Below are positions 42,407-51,207 of a DNA stretch of 51,207 nt, one piece after another; within the stretch, counting starts at the first letter, position 1, and each line of letters begins with the position of its first letter. The DNA comes from Burkholderiaceae bacterium (lineage in GTDB: Bacteria; Pseudomonadota; Gammaproteobacteria; Burkholderiales; Burkholderiaceae_E): contig JAMLIS010000021.1 of the NCBI GenBank assembly GCA_023954015.1, positions 1 to 51,207 of the forward strand, written 5' to 3'. A program made the position numbers and the translations under genes. Under the pieces are notes generated by a model. It ran no database searches, had not been told where the DNA came from, and saw only the letters and a program-made list of their open reading frames with translations.

Positions 42407-42440
42407 CGAAACGAATCGCCGGAACTTCCGGATCTAGAGT
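42399..42440 (+). promoter_or_regulatory. Palindromes and -10-like box in the divergent HAD / permease spacer
   Basis: GTTGTCAAC (42399-42407) and CCGGAACTTCCGG (42419-42431, perfect 13-bp palindrome) stand in the 250-base divergent spacer, followed by TAGAGT at 42435-42440, a -10-like box for the permease on the plus strand. They could be operators for the MarR-family regulator encoded behind the permease. Bases 42441-42598 show no further clear element except the AGGAGA ribosome-binding site before ATG 42599. Confidence 0.35.
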
Positions 42441-42598
42441 GGTTCGGCTCATGCGAGGAGCACGGTGCGCCCGGGACCTGAGCGGACGGATTGCCTGCCG
42501 GCGAGCACGTCTCGAAAATCTGTTGCGGCGACAACGATCGGATGGTAGAACGCAGGTCGAAGCGTTCGACCGAAACGCCCCGCCCGACAGGAGACTCC

Positions 42599-43996
42599 AT
42601 GGCCATCGAACTTCAGAACGCCCCTCGCGGCGGCCTGCAGCTGCCGGCGCTCGTCGCCACCGCCGTCGGCGTCGTCGTCGTGCAGAGCACGATGATCAGC
42701 ATGCTCAACGGCGCCGGGCTCGGCGCGGTCAACTACCTCGTCGCCATCGGGCTCGCCGCGCTGCTCGCGCTGAGCTACGTGCTGTCGTTCGCCGAGCTGT
42801 CGCTGATGCTGCCGCGCGCCGGCTCCGTGGGGGCCTACACGCAGGCGGCGATCGGACCGGGGCCGGCGATCATCGCCGCGCTGTCGGGCTATGTCGCGGT
42901 GGCGATGCTCGGCATCCCGGCCGAGCTGATCCTCGTCGACGCGCTCGTCGGGCAGCTCGCGCCGGGGCTCGCCGCGACGGTCGGCCAGCCGAGCCTGCTG
43001 CTGCTCGCGCTGTTCTGCCTGCTGAACCTGCGCGGCATCGACATGTTCGCGCGACTGCAGACCGCGCTCGTCACGACCATGTTCGTCGGCATTCTCGTCA
43101 TCGGTTTCGCCGGCGCAATCAGCGGGAACCCCGGCGCGGTGTTCACCGAGCAGCCGTTCGTGCCGGGCGCGGCGCTTTCGCTGGTCGCGCTGGCGATCTG
43201 GGGCCTGGTCGGGCTCGAGTTCGTCTGCCCGATGATCGGCGAGGCGCGCAACCCGCGCCGCGACGTTCCGCGCGCGATGTTCATCGGGCTGGTGCTGATC
43301 GTCGTCGCCTACGGCATGTATTGCACGGCCGGCATCGCGATGCTCGCGCCGCAGGCGCTCGGCTCGGCCACGCCGCACGTCGAGCTCGCGCAGGCGATCT
43401 TCGGTGCGCCGGCACGAACCTGGTTCGCGCTGCTCGCGATCCTCGGCAGCGCAACGCTGCTGAACACCGTGCTGGCGAGCGTCTCCCGGATGGTGCAGGG
43501 AATGGCGCAGAGCGGCCAGCTGCCGGCGATTTTCGCCCGCGAGAACCGCGCCGGCGCGCCGGCGCCTGCGCTGGTCGCGCTCGCGCTGGCGATCGCCGCC
43601 GTTCGCGTGCCGCTCGGCATGGACGCCGGCTCGATCCTGTCGCTCACGGTGGCTGCCGCCGGCTGCTGGCTGATCGCGTATATCATCGTGCACGTCGATC
43701 TCATCGTTCTTCGCTATCGCTTGCCCGGCACGCCGCGCCCGTTCCGATCGCCGTGGTTCCCGCTGCCGCAACTGCTGGGCATCCTCGGAATGGCGTACGT
43801 CTTCCTGAACATCTCGCCCACGCCGGAGCTGGCCGGTCCGATCTACCGCAACGTCGCCTGGATGCTCGGCATCACCTGCGCGTTCGCGCTGTTCTGGACG
43901 CTCGCGGTGCAGCGGCGCAACCCCTTCCGCGCCACGCCCCTTCCGGCGGCGACGTCCGTCGGCGCGCCGATCGCGCCGGCCGCCGCAACCGAATGA
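42599..43996 (+). CDS. APC-family amino acid/amine permease
   Basis: This is a 465-residue inner-membrane protein with about 12 helices of the amino acid-polyamine-organocation family. Motifs include the helix 1 region ALVATAVGVVVVQSTMI, LSFAELSLMLPRAGSVGAYT and GLVGLEFVCPMIGEARNPRRDVPRA-like sequence at about residues 198-222. The GxG of helix 1 is less typical than in LysP-type members, so the substrate is unclear. ATG 42599 follows a CAGGAGA ribosome-binding site; the frame is open a little upstream without good context. Its stop overlaps the marR ATG (ATGA), and the divergent aminotransferase operon suggests import of the compound used there. Confidence 0.9.
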   Translation: MAIELQNAPRGGLQLPALVATAVGVVVVQSTMISMLNGAGLGAVNYLVAIGLAALLALSYVLSFAELSLMLPRAGSVGAYTQAAIGPGPAIIAALSGYVAVAMLGIPAELILVDALVGQLAPGLAATVGQPSLLLLALFCLLNLRGIDMFARLQTALVTTMFVGILVIGFAGAISGNPGAVFTEQPFVPGAALSLVALAIWGLVGLEFVCPMIGEARNPRRDVPRAMFIGLVLIVVAYGMYCTAGIAMLAPQALGSATPHVELAQAIFGAPARTWFALLAILGSATLLNTVLASVSRMVQGMAQSGQLPAIFARENRAGAPAPALVALALAIAAVRVPLGMDAGSILSLTVAAAGCWLIAYIIVHVDLIVLRYRLPGTPRPFRSPWFPLPQLLGILGMAYVFLNISPTPELAGPIYRNVAWMLGITCAFALFWTLAVQRRNPFRATPLPAATSVGAPIAPAAATE

Positions 43997-44565
43997 CTGC
44001 CTCCGGCGGCAGCAGGCGCAGACCTGCCGCGACGCGGCTGCGTCGCAACGTCGCGCAACCGATGCCCGGCGACGGCGACGCGCTGTGGCTGCACGAATTC
44101 ATCCCGTACAAGCTCGCGGTGGTCGCCAACCGGCTCAGCCAGTCGATCGGCGCGTTGTTCGAGGAGCGCTTCGGCATCCAGATCCCCGAATGGCGGATCC
44201 TGATGGCGCTGCACGCGCACGGCCCGACGGCGCCGAACGAAGTCGTCGAGCACACGAGCATGGACAAGGCGCGGGTGAGCCGCGCGCAGCGCCGGCTCGT
44301 CGAGCTGGATCTGGTGGCGGTCAGCGAGGACCCACGCGACCGGCGCAGGCTCGTGCTGTTTCTCACGAAGAAGGGCACGGCGCTGTGCCGCTCGATCATT
44401 CCCGAAGTGCGCCAGATGGAAGCGTGGTTCCTCGACGTGCTCGATGCGCGCGACCGCGAAACGCTCGATCGGGTGCTCACCCGGCTGTTCGAGCGCAGCC
44501 AGGAACTGCGCGAGACGGACGGGCTGCCCCCGGTTCCCGGCGAGGTGCACGGCCGGACGGGCTGA
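43993..44565 (+). CDS. MarR-family transcriptional regulator
   Basis: This is a 190-residue winged-helix protein. The MarR core runs from about residue 30 to 165: FIPYKLAVVANRLSQSIGAL, PEWRILMALHAHGPTAPNEV, the recognition helix MDKARVSRAQRRLVELDLV, and the wing EDPRDRRRLVLFLTKKG. The N-terminal 25 residues are basic and probably flexible. It is translationally coupled to the permease gene (ATGA) and most likely represses, or responds to a ligand at, the divergent permease/aminotransferase spacer, where palindromes are visible. Confidence 0.92.
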   Translation: MTASGGSRRRPAATRLRRNVAQPMPGDGDALWLHEFIPYKLAVVANRLSQSIGALFEERFGIQIPEWRILMALHAHGPTAPNEVVEHTSMDKARVSRAQRRLVELDLVAVSEDPRDRRRLVLFLTKKGTALCRSIIPEVRQMEAWFLDVLDARDRETLDRVLTRLFERSQELRETDGLPPVPGEVHGRTG

Positions 44566-44643
44566 GGGCCACGACGGCGGCCGAGGCGCTGGATAGAATG
44601 TCGCGTTCGCGCCGGCCCGCACTCCCCGGAACCCCCGCACGCC

Positions 44644-46200
44644 TTGCGCATCACCCGACTCATCCGGATTCTCTTCGTCGCCTGGCGCTACGGACTCGAC
44701 GAGATCGCCGTCTCCGGCGCTGCGGCGACGACCGGATCCCGCTGGGCGCTCGCCGCGGGACGCGTGCTGCGCTTCGGTCGCCGGCTCGATGCGCCGGCCG
44801 GCGCACGCCTGCGCCAGGCCCTCGAAAGCCTGGGCCCGATCTTCGTGAAGTTCGGCCAGGTGCTCTCCACCCGCCGCGACCTGCTGAGCGCGGACATCGC
44901 CGACGAGCTGGCGCTGCTCCAGGACCGCGTGCCGCCGTTCCCCGGCGCGCTCGCCGTGCGCGAGATCGAGCGCGGCCTGCGCCGCCCGATCGACGCGCTG
45001 TTCGATGTCTTCGAGCTCGAGCCGATCGCATCGGCATCGATCGCGCAGGTGCACCTCGCCCGGCTGAAGGACGGACGCGAGGTGGCGGTGAAGGTCGTGC
45101 GTCCGGGCATGGCCGGAGTCATCGGTCGCGACCTCGAACTGCTGCGCACCGCCGGCAGCCTGCTCGTGCGCGTCTCGGCCGACGCGCGCCGCCTGCGGCC
45201 GCTCGACGTCATCGACGAATTCGACACCTATCTGCACGACGAGCTGGACCTGATCCGCGAAGGCGCCAACGCCAACCAGCTGCGCCGCAACTTCGAGGGC
45301 TCGCACCTGCTGCGCGTTCCGGAGATCCACTGGGACTGGTGCGCACCGAACGTGCTGACGATGGAGCGCATGCGCGGCATCCCGATCAGCCAGATCGAAC
45401 GCATGCGCGAGGCGGGCATCGACCTGAAGCGGCTGTCGCGCGAAGGCGTGGAGATCTTCTTCACGCAGGTGTTCCGCCACGGCTTCTTCCACGCCGACAT
45501 GCATCCGGGCAACATCCTGGTCGGCGACGAAGGCGAGGACTTCAACCGCTACATCGCGCTCGACTTCGGCATCGTCGGCACGCTGTCCGCGTTCGACAAG
45601 GACTACCTCGCGCAGAACTTCCTCGCGTTCTTCCGTCGCGACTACCGGCGCGTGGCCGAGCTGCACGTCGAGTCGGGCTGGGTGCCGCCGGACACGCGCG
45701 TCGAGGAACTGGCCGGCGCCGTGCGGGCGTGCTGCGAGCCGTTCTTCGACCGGCCGCTGAAGGAGATCTCGCTCGGTCTGGTGCTGCTGCGCCTGTTCCA
45801 GGCGTCGCGCCGCTTCAACGTCGAGATCCAGCCACAGCTCGTGCTGCTGCAGAAGACGTTGCTGAACATCGAGGGGCTGGGACGGCAGCTCGACCCCGAG
45901 CTGGATCTGTGGGTCACCGCCAAGCCGATCCTCGAACGCTGGATGCAGGAGCAGATCGGACTGGCCGGACTGCTCGAGCGGATGCGCGTCGAGACCGCGC
46001 ACTGGAGCCGAATGCTGCCGGAGCTGCCGCGCCTGGCGCACCAGGCACTCTCGCGCGAGGCGCATCCGAAGGCCGACCCGGTCACGCGCGCACTCGAGCG
46101 GCTGGTGCGCGAGCAGCGCGCGATGCGCCGCTGGATCGCGCTGCTCGCCGCGCTCGTCGTCGCGCTGGCCGCCTTCGAGGCGCTGCGCTGGATCGCTTAG
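44644..46200 (+). CDS. ubiB: UbiB / ABC1-family atypical kinase
   Basis: This is a 518-residue ADCK/UbiB-family protein required, in relatives, for ubiquinone biosynthesis, probably as an ATPase that helps extract lipid intermediates. The KxGQ motif is FVKFGQ (Lys69-Gln72), followed by the Ala-rich loop ASASIAQVH, the Lys150 region VAVKVVRPG, the catalytic [13 protein letters not shown], and the DFG triplet in IALDFGIVG. The C-terminal end has a transmembrane helix ([18 protein letters not shown]). TTG 44644 is taken as start because it opens the conserved N-terminal region; a -10-like TAGAAT lies at 44594-44599. An intrinsic terminator follows the gene. Confidence 0.9.
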   Translation: MRITRLIRILFVAWRYGLDEIAVSGAAATTGSRWALAAGRVLRFGRRLDAPAGARLRQALESLGPIFVKFGQVLSTRRDLLSADIADELALLQDRVPPFPGALAVREIERGLRRPIDALFDVFELEPIASASIAQVHLARLKDGREVAVKVVRPGMAGVIGRDLELLRTAGSLLVRVSADARRLRPLDVIDEFDTYLHDELDLIREGANANQLRRNFEGSHLLRVPEIHWDWCAPNVLTMERMRGIPISQIERMREAGIDLKRLSREGVEIFFTQVFRHGFFHADMHPGNILVGDEGEDFNRYIALDFGIVGTLSAFDKDYLAQNFLAFFRRDYRRVAELHVESGWVPPDTRVEELAGAVRACCEPFFDRPLKEISLGLVLLRLFQASRRFNVEIQPQLVLLQKTLLNIEGLGRQLDPELDLWVTAKPILERWMQEQIGLAGLLERMRVETAHWSRMLPELPRLAHQALSREAHPKADPVTRALERLVREQRAMRRWIALLAALVVALAAFEALRWIA

Positions 46201-46221
46201 GAGTCGCGCCTACCCGCGCTC

Positions 46222-46255
46222 CGCGAAATCAGGTAAGGTTTCGCGCCGTTTTTTT
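46222..46255 (+). terminator. Rho-independent terminator after ubiB
   Basis: CGCGAAA (46222-46228) and TTTCGCG (46239-46245) form a perfect 7-bp stem with a 10-base loop, followed by CCG and a run of seven T (46249-46255). It lies 21 bases after the ubiB stop and 44 before the symporter start, so it should end ubiB transcription. Confidence 0.65.
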
Positions 46256-46299
46256 CGATGCGCCGCCGATCGGCCCATGCAGGACGAGCGACTGAAGCG

Positions 46300-47757
46300 A
46301 TGCTGACAACGCTGGTGATGATCTATCTGGCCGTTACCGTCGGCATCGGCCTGTATGCCGCACAGCGCGTGCGAAGCGCGAAGGACTACCTGGTCGCCGG
46401 ACGCAGCCTGCCGCTGTACATGAACATGGCGACCGTGTTCGCCACCTGGTTCGGCGCCGAGACGGTGCTGGGCGTCTCGTCGACCTTCCTGCGCGACGGG
46501 CTGGGCGGCGTCGTGGCCGACCCCTTCGGCGCAGCCTTCTGCCTGATCATCGTCGCGCTCGTGTTCGCGCGCCCGTTCTACCGGATGGAGCTGCTGACGA
46601 TCGGCGACTTCTACCGCAAGCGCTACAACCGCACGGTCGAGATCGGCACCGGCCTGGCGATCACGCTGTCGTACCTCGGCTGGACCTCGGCGCAGATGGT
46701 CGCGCTGGGCATCGTCTTCAACACGCTGTCGGCCGGTGCGATCCCGCTGTCGCAGGGCATCGTGCTCGGCGCTGCGGTGGTGCTCGTCTATACGTTGTTC
46801 GGCGGCATGTGGTCGGTGGCCTTCACCGACCTGTTCCAGACGGCGATCATCATCGTCGGGCTGCTGTACATCGCCGTGCTGCTCGGCGGCATGGCGGGCG
46901 GCTTCGACGCGGTCTGGAACGCCGCGGTGAGCGAGGGCAAGCTGTCGTTCTGGCCGAGCGCGAACCTGAAGGACTGGATCGCCTTCGTCGCCGCATGGGC
47001 GACGATGGCGATCGGTTCGATCGCGCAGCAGGACGTCTTCCAGCGCGTGACTTCGGCGAAGACCGAGGACATCGCGGTGCGCGGCACGCTGATCGGCGGC
47101 ACCTTCTACCTGTTCTTCGCCTTCGTGCCGATGTTCATCGCGGTGTCGGCGCTGCTGATCGAGCCCGACAAGGTGCACGCGATCCTGGCCGACGACAGCC
47201 TCGATTTCCAGCTGATCCTGCCGCAGTTGATCCTGGGCCAGACGCCGATGTTCGCGCAGGTGATGTTCTTCGGTGCGCTGCTGTCGGCGATCCTGTCCAC
47301 TGCCAGCGGCGCGCTGCTCGCTCCGACGGCCGTGTTCACCGAGAACGTGCTGCGCCCGCTGCTCGGCGGGCGGATCGCCGACCGCCAGATGCTCGTCATG
47401 CTGCGCATGGTGCTGGTGATCTTCGCGCTGTGCGTGATGCTGTTCGCGCTGAACAGCGAATCGTCGATGTTCCAGATGGTGCAGAACGCCTACAAGGTGA
47501 CGCTGGTCGCGGCGTTCACGCCGCTCGCTTTCGGCCTGTTCTGGCGACGCGCGACGCCGCAGGGCGCGATGATGTCGATCGTGCTCGGCCTGACCGCGTG
47601 GGGCATCATGGAGCTGTCGGCCCCCGACGCGCTGCTGCCGCCGCAGATCGTCGGCCTGGGCGCCGCGATGTTCGGCATGCTCGCCGGCTCGCTCGCCCCG
47701 CAGGTGGCCGGCGGCCGCGGCCACCCGGACGCGGTCAGCGGGCCGCCAGCACGCTGA
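46300..47757 (+). CDS. Sodium:solute symporter family (SSS) protein
   Basis: This is a 485-residue inner-membrane protein with about 13 helices. SSS features are VRSAKDYLVAGRSLPLYMN, FATWFGAETVLGVSSTFL, LTIGDFYRKRYNR, FGGMWSVAFTDLFQ, SIAQQDVFQRVTSAK, and LSAILSTASGALLAPTAVF (the Na+-site helix with Ser/Thr). The solute is unknown; proline-, pantothenate- and acetate-type members share this pattern. ATG 46300 is selected because it opens the first helix (MLTTLVMIYLAVTVG); an upstream in-frame ATG at 46258 would add 14 polar residues and overlap the terminator. The 3' end overlaps the convergent lipoprotein gene by 23 bases. Confidence 0.9.
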   Translation: MLTTLVMIYLAVTVGIGLYAAQRVRSAKDYLVAGRSLPLYMNMATVFATWFGAETVLGVSSTFLRDGLGGVVADPFGAAFCLIIVALVFARPFYRMELLTIGDFYRKRYNRTVEIGTGLAITLSYLGWTSAQMVALGIVFNTLSAGAIPLSQGIVLGAAVVLVYTLFGGMWSVAFTDLFQTAIIIVGLLYIAVLLGGMAGGFDAVWNAAVSEGKLSFWPSANLKDWIAFVAAWATMAIGSIAQQDVFQRVTSAKTEDIAVRGTLIGGTFYLFFAFVPMFIAVSALLIEPDKVHAILADDSLDFQLILPQLILGQTPMFAQVMFFGALLSAILSTASGALLAPTAVFTENVLRPLLGGRIADRQMLVMLRMVLVIFALCVMLFALNSESSMFQMVQNAYKVTLVAAFTPLAFGLFWRRATPQGAMMSIVLGLTAWGIMELSAPDALLPPQIVGLGAAMFGMLAGSLAPQVAGGRGHPDAVSGPPAR

Positions 47758-48610
47758 AGTCGTCGGCGAAGCCGCGCAGCCGCTCGTGGAACTGGCGGCG
47801 CTGCTCGGGCCGCGCCAGGATCGTCGCCGACAGCGCATCGCCGGCCGCCGTCGACTTCGCGATCGCCTCGCGCCGCGCCGGGTCGGCGCTGCGCCACAAG
47901 CCGGCCAGCGTCTCGCGCACCCACTGCTGCGCGATGTCCTGCGGCGGACGCTCGCGGACGATGCGCCCGAGCACGTCGAGCACGGCCTTCTGCCGCGCCT
48001 CGCGCTCGGCCAGCCAATCGGCTTCGCTCGGCGGCAACGCAACCGCCAGCGCCCGGATCTCCCGCTCCTGCCGCGACGACAGATCGCCCACGAAGAAGCG
48101 CACCCGCTCGAGCACGCGATCGGCGCGCGCGGCCTCGCGGCGCTCGGCAGTATCGGGCAGCAGCTTGCGGCGCTCGTCGCGGTTCGACTCCTCGAAGCGA
48201 CGCGCCATCCGTTCGAGCTGCGCCGGGCGCAGCGTCAGCGCCAGCGCGGCGACGTCCGGCGCCATCCGCTCGGCGAGCGGAGTCCAGGCAGCGAGCGCAT
48301 CCTCGCGCCAGCGGCTGATCTCCTCGGCCCCGATCGAGCCGCCGAGGCGCGACTGGACCGAAGCGAGGAAGGCGGTGTACGCGGGCAGCTGCGTTTGCCG
48401 GTGCCAGCGATGCAGCGCCTCGATCCGGGCCGACGCCAGTTCGCGCTGCTCGCTGTCCAGGCCCAGGTAGCGGTCGAGTTGCCAGCCGAGCCACATCGGC
48501 ATTGCGTCGTAGCCCAGCCGGGTCGACGAGCACGCCGCGAGCAGCAGGCACAGGGCGACGATCGGTAGCCAGGCCCGCCATCGGCGCGTGATAAGCTGTT
48601 CGAGAAACAC
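47735..48610 (-). CDS. DUF6279-family lipoprotein
   Basis: This is a 291-residue predicted lipoprotein. The signal ends in the lipobox LLAAC (WLPIVALCLLLAACSS), after which the mature protein is helical and charged, beginning STRLGYDAMPMWLGWQLDRY, a pattern typical of DUF6279 proteins. It probably sits in the outer membrane facing the periplasm; the function is unknown. GTG 48610 is proposed as the start because no ATG, GTG or TTG closer to the signal fits in frame. It is divergent from glmU (40 bases) and convergent with the symporter. Confidence 0.82.
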   Translation of the reverse strand: MFLEQLITRRWRAWLPIVALCLLLAACSSTRLGYDAMPMWLGWQLDRYLGLDSEQRELASARIEALHRWHRQTQLPAYTAFLASVQSRLGGSIGAEEISRWREDALAAWTPLAERMAPDVAALALTLRPAQLERMARRFEESNRDERRKLLPDTAERREAARADRVLERVRFFVGDLSSRQEREIRALAVALPPSEADWLAEREARQKAVLDVLGRIVRERPPQDIAQQWVRETLAGLWRSADPARREAIAKSTAAGDALSATILARPEQRRQFHERLRGFADDFSVLAAR

Positions 48611-48650
48611 CCCGGATTCTTCCCCTAAGTAGCTGAAAAACAAGGAAAAG

Positions 48651-50018
48651 ATGAACGTCGTAATCCTCGCGGCCGGGAAGGGCAAGCGGATGCGCTCCGA
48701 CCTGCCGAAGGTGCTGCATCCGCTGGCAGGCAAGCCGCTGCTCGCGCACGTCGTCGACTGCGCGCGCAGCCTGGGCCCGAGCCGCATCGTCATAGTGTAC
48801 GGGCACGGCGGCGAAACCGTCGTGCGCGCGATCGAGGGCGACGACCTGCGCTGGGCGCTGCAGGAACCGCAGCTGGGCACCGGCCACGCGGTGATGCAGG
48901 CGCTGCCGCACCTCGATCCGGCGGTGCCGACGCTGGTGTTGTACGGCGACGTTCCGCTCACCACCCACGAGACGCTGGCGCGGCTGGTCGAGTCGGCCGG
49001 CGCCGACAAGCTCGGGCTGCTCACCGTCGAGCTGGCCGACCCCGCGGGCTACGGCCGGATCGTCCGCGAAGGCGGCCGGATCGTCCGGGTGGTCGAGCAC
49101 AAGGACGCCGATGCCGCCACGCGCGCGATCCGCGAGGTGAACACCGGCATCATGGTCGCGCCCACCGCCGCGCTGGCGCGGTGGCTCGGCGCCCTGTCGA
49201 CCGACAACGTCCAGAAGGAGTACTACCTCACTGACGTGGTCGCGACCGCGGTGCACGATCGTGTAGCGGTGGTATCGGCTCGGCCCGCGGACGCCTCCGA
49301 GACGCTCGGAGTCAACAGCAAGCGGCAGCTGGCCGAACTCGAACGCATTTTCCAGAACAGGGTGGCAACGAGACTGATGGACGAAGGCGTCAGGCTGGCC
49401 GATCCCGCGCGACTCGACGTGCGCGGCGAACTCGTCTGCGGGCGCGACGTCTCGATCGACGTGAACTGCGTGTTCGAAGGCAGGGTCGTCATCGGGGACG
49501 GCGCGAGCGTCGGCGCCAATTGCGTGATCCGCGACACCCGGATCGGCGCGGGCGCGCAGATCCTTCCGTTCACGCTGATCGAGGACTCGTCGATCGGCGC
49601 GCGCGCGCGCATCGGCCCGTACGCGCGCCTGCGCCCTGGCACCGACCTCGGCGAGGAGACCCACGTCGGCAACTTCGTCGAGATGAAGAACACGCGGATG
49701 GCGGCAGGATCGAAGGCCAACCACCTGTCGTACCTCGGCGACACCGTCGTCGGCGAGCGCGTCAACATCGGCGCCGGCACGATCACCTGCAATTACGACG
49801 GCGCCAACAAGCACCAGACCGTCATCGAGGACGACGCGTTCATCGGCAGCGACACGCAGCTGGTCGCGCCGGTGCGGGTGGGCCGCGGCGCCACGCTCGG
49901 CGCGGGCACCACGCTCACGCGCGACGCGCCCGAACACAAGCTGACGATGTCTCGCACCCAGCAGACGACGGTCGAATCGTGGAAGCGGCCGGTCAAGAAA
50001 CCGGCCGCCAAGTCCTGA
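48651..50018 (+). CDS. glmU: Bifunctional N-acetylglucosamine-1-phosphate uridyltransferase / glucosamine-1-phosphate acetyltransferase
   Basis: This is a 455-residue cytoplasmic enzyme giving UDP-GlcNAc for peptidoglycan and lipopolysaccharide. The N-terminal uridyltransferase starts with [20 protein letters not shown] and contains [18 protein letters not shown] and NTGIMVA. From about residue 250 the left-handed beta-helix of hexapeptide repeats begins, with the acetyltransferase residues in [29 protein letters not shown] and [21 protein letters not shown] sequence at about 373-389. ATG 48651 has an AAGGA ribosome-binding site. glmS follows after 34 bases, an operon order widely seen. Confidence 0.97.
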   Translation: MNVVILAAGKGKRMRSDLPKVLHPLAGKPLLAHVVDCARSLGPSRIVIVYGHGGETVVRAIEGDDLRWALQEPQLGTGHAVMQALPHLDPAVPTLVLYGDVPLTTHETLARLVESAGADKLGLLTVELADPAGYGRIVREGGRIVRVVEHKDADAATRAIREVNTGIMVAPTAALARWLGALSTDNVQKEYYLTDVVATAVHDRVAVVSARPADASETLGVNSKRQLAELERIFQNRVATRLMDEGVRLADPARLDVRGELVCGRDVSIDVNCVFEGRVVIGDGASVGANCVIRDTRIGAGAQILPFTLIEDSSIGARARIGPYARLRPGTDLGEETHVGNFVEMKNTRMAAGSKANHLSYLGDTVVGERVNIGAGTITCNYDGANKHQTVIEDDAFIGSDTQLVAPVRVGRGATLGAGTTLTRDAPEHKLTMSRTQQTTVESWKRPVKKPAAKS

Positions 50019-50052
50019 CCCGTCGGGTCGGACGCCAGCAAGGAGCAGCAAG

Positions 50053-51207
50053 ATGTGTGGAATCGTCGGAGCCGTCGCGCAACGTAACGTCGTCCCGATC
50101 CTGATCGAGGGCTTGCGCAAGCTCGAATACCGCGGCTACGACTCGGCCGGCATCGCGATCATGAACGGCAAGATGGAGCGGGTGCGCGCCGTCGGGCGCG
50201 TCGCCGACCTCGAGGCGCGCGCGCGCGAGGTGCACGCCGACGCGCCGACCGGCATCGCGCACACCCGCTGGGCCACGCACGGCGGCGTCACCGAGAACAA
50301 CGCGCACCCGCACTACTCCTCGGGCAAGGGCATCGAGGTCTCGGTGGTCCACAACGGCATCATCGAGAACCACGAGGTGCTTCGCAGCCGCCTGAAGGCG
50401 GCAGGCTACGAGTTCGCGAGCGACACCGACACCGAGGTGATCGCGCACCTGCTGCACAGCTACGTCGCGTCGGGCGACGAGCTGTTCGTCGCGGTGCAGA
50501 AGGCGGTGCGCGAGCTCGAAGGCGCCTACGCGATCGCCGCGATCAACAACGCCGAGCCGAACACCGTCGTCGGCTCGCGCAGGGGCTCGCCGCTGCTGCT
50601 GGGCATCGGCAATTCGGGCTCGGGCAAGGGCGAGAACTTCCTCGCCTCGGACACCTCGGCGCTGCTGCAGGTGACGAAGTACGTCGCCTACCTGGAGGAA
50701 GGCGACGTCGTGCAGATCAGGCCCGACGGCTACGCGATCGTCGACCGCGAAGGCCGCGCGGTCGAGCGACCGATCGTCGAGAGCCAGCTCTCGACCGACG
50801 CGATCGAGCTGGGCAAGTACCGGCACTACATGCAGAAGGAGATCTTCGAGCAGCCCGGCGCAATCGCCAACACGCTCGAGATGGTCGCGAACGCCGCGTC
50901 GCTGTCGGCTGGCCTGTTCGGCGCGAAATCGGAGGACATCTTCGCGCGCACGAAGCAGGTGCTGATCCTGGCCTGCGGCACCAGCTACCACGCGGGCTGC
51001 GTCGCCAGGTACTGGATCGAGTCGATCGCCGGCCTGCCGGTGTCGGTCGAGATCGCGAGCGAGTACCGCTATCGCGACTCGGTCGCGCTGCCGAGCACGC
51101 TGGTGATCACGATCTCGCAGTCGGGCGAGACCGCCGACACCCTCGCGGCGCTGCAGCACGCGACGTCGATGGGCCTGCGCGACACGCTGACGATCTGCAA
51201 CGTGCCC
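50053..51207 (+). CDS. glmS: Glutamine-fructose-6-phosphate aminotransferase, 5' part (runs off window)
   Basis: The first 385 codons of GlmS (usually slightly over 600 residues), open to the last base of the window. The enzyme makes glucosamine-6-phosphate from fructose-6-phosphate and glutamine, the step before GlmM and GlmU. The N-terminal nucleophile Cys2 and glutaminase signature MCGIVGAVAQRNV are followed by GLRKLEYRGYDSAGIAI, HTRWATHGGVTENNAHPH, VVHNGIIENHE and SDTDTEVIAHL. The sugar isomerase domain begins with MQKEIFEQPGAI, LACGTSYHAGCVARYW and TISQSGETADTLAAL. An AAGGAGCA ribosome-binding site precedes ATG 50053. Confidence 0.97.
   Translation, partial: MCGIVGAVAQRNVVPILIEGLRKLEYRGYDSAGIAIMNGKMERVRAVGRVADLEARAREVHADAPTGIAHTRWATHGGVTENNAHPHYSSGKGIEVSVVHNGIIENHEVLRSRLKAAGYEFASDTDTEVIAHLLHSYVASGDELFVAVQKAVRELEGAYAIAAINNAEPNTVVGSRRGSPLLLGIGNSGSGKGENFLASDTSALLQVTKYVAYLEEGDVVQIRPDGYAIVDREGRAVERPIVESQLSTDAIELGKYRHYMQKEIFEQPGAIANTLEMVANAASLSAGLFGAKSEDIFARTKQVLILACGTSYHAGCVARYWIESIAGLPVSVEIASEYRYRDSVALPSTLVITISQSGETADTLAALQHATSMGLRDTLTICNVP

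Overview
The window is very GC-rich chromosomal DNA with dense gene packing. Most same-strand neighbours overlap by 4 bases (ATGA or GTGA) or are only a few bases apart. Gene content and order suggest a betaproteobacterium, most likely of the order Burkholderiales: ahcY-tlyA-metF, pteridine reductase-folB-ttcA, a midA/acyltransferase operon, a DUF2905 protein, a DUF6279 lipoprotein and glmU-glmS. This assignment is an inference from synteny and protein style, not a database result. No tRNA, rRNA, insertion sequence, prophage or CRISPR array was seen, and no gene-free stretch exceeds 300 bases.

Layout. 1-2215: methyl-cycle and one-carbon genes (3' end of ahcY, a TlyA-like methyltransferase, metF). 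2412-5378: a c-di-GMP pair (HD-GYP-like protein with a degenerate HD, then a degenerate GGDEF-EAL protein). 5347-10184: 5-formyl-THF cyclo-ligase (minus) divergent from a lytic transglycosylase, an NDUFA9-like protein and cca. 10187-13643: a 22-bp tandem repeat block, then a minus-strand operon of acyltransferase, MidA, diheme cytochrome c and DUF2905 protein. 13791-15827: pteridine reductase, folB, ttcA. 15868-21919: a complete minus-strand Mrp/Pha cation:proton antiporter operon with fused A and B. 22022-23011: an AraC-family regulator, divergent from the next block.

23293-38859 is the most notable part, a co-directional run of 13 genes. It begins with an aromatic amine dehydrogenase (TTQ enzyme) set in the order heavy chain, MauE, MauD, light chain. 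It continues with a DUF1329 protein, a DUF1302 outer-membrane protein, an RND/MMPL transporter, a TerB-like protein, a YCF48/BNR propeller, a small cytochrome c and two MauG/CcpA-type diheme proteins. It ends with a 779-residue protein of the quinol NO reductase superfamily. That last protein carries the substitutions associated with NO dismutase (NOD): one FeB histidine is Asn, the catalytic-pocket Glu is Gln, and the quinol-site Glu and Phe are lost. This would place a candidate oxygen-producing enzyme in one transcription unit with an amine dehydrogenase and the diheme proteins that could mature its O2- or peroxide-dependent cofactor.

38958-44565: a minus-strand operon (HAD hydrolase, class III aminotransferase, Tm-1-like/UPF0261 protein) divergent from an APC permease and a MarR regulator, probably a catabolic module for an unknown amine or amino acid. 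44644-51207: a UbiB-like kinase, a predicted terminator, a sodium:solute symporter, a DUF6279 lipoprotein (minus), glmU, and the 5' part of glmS running off the window.
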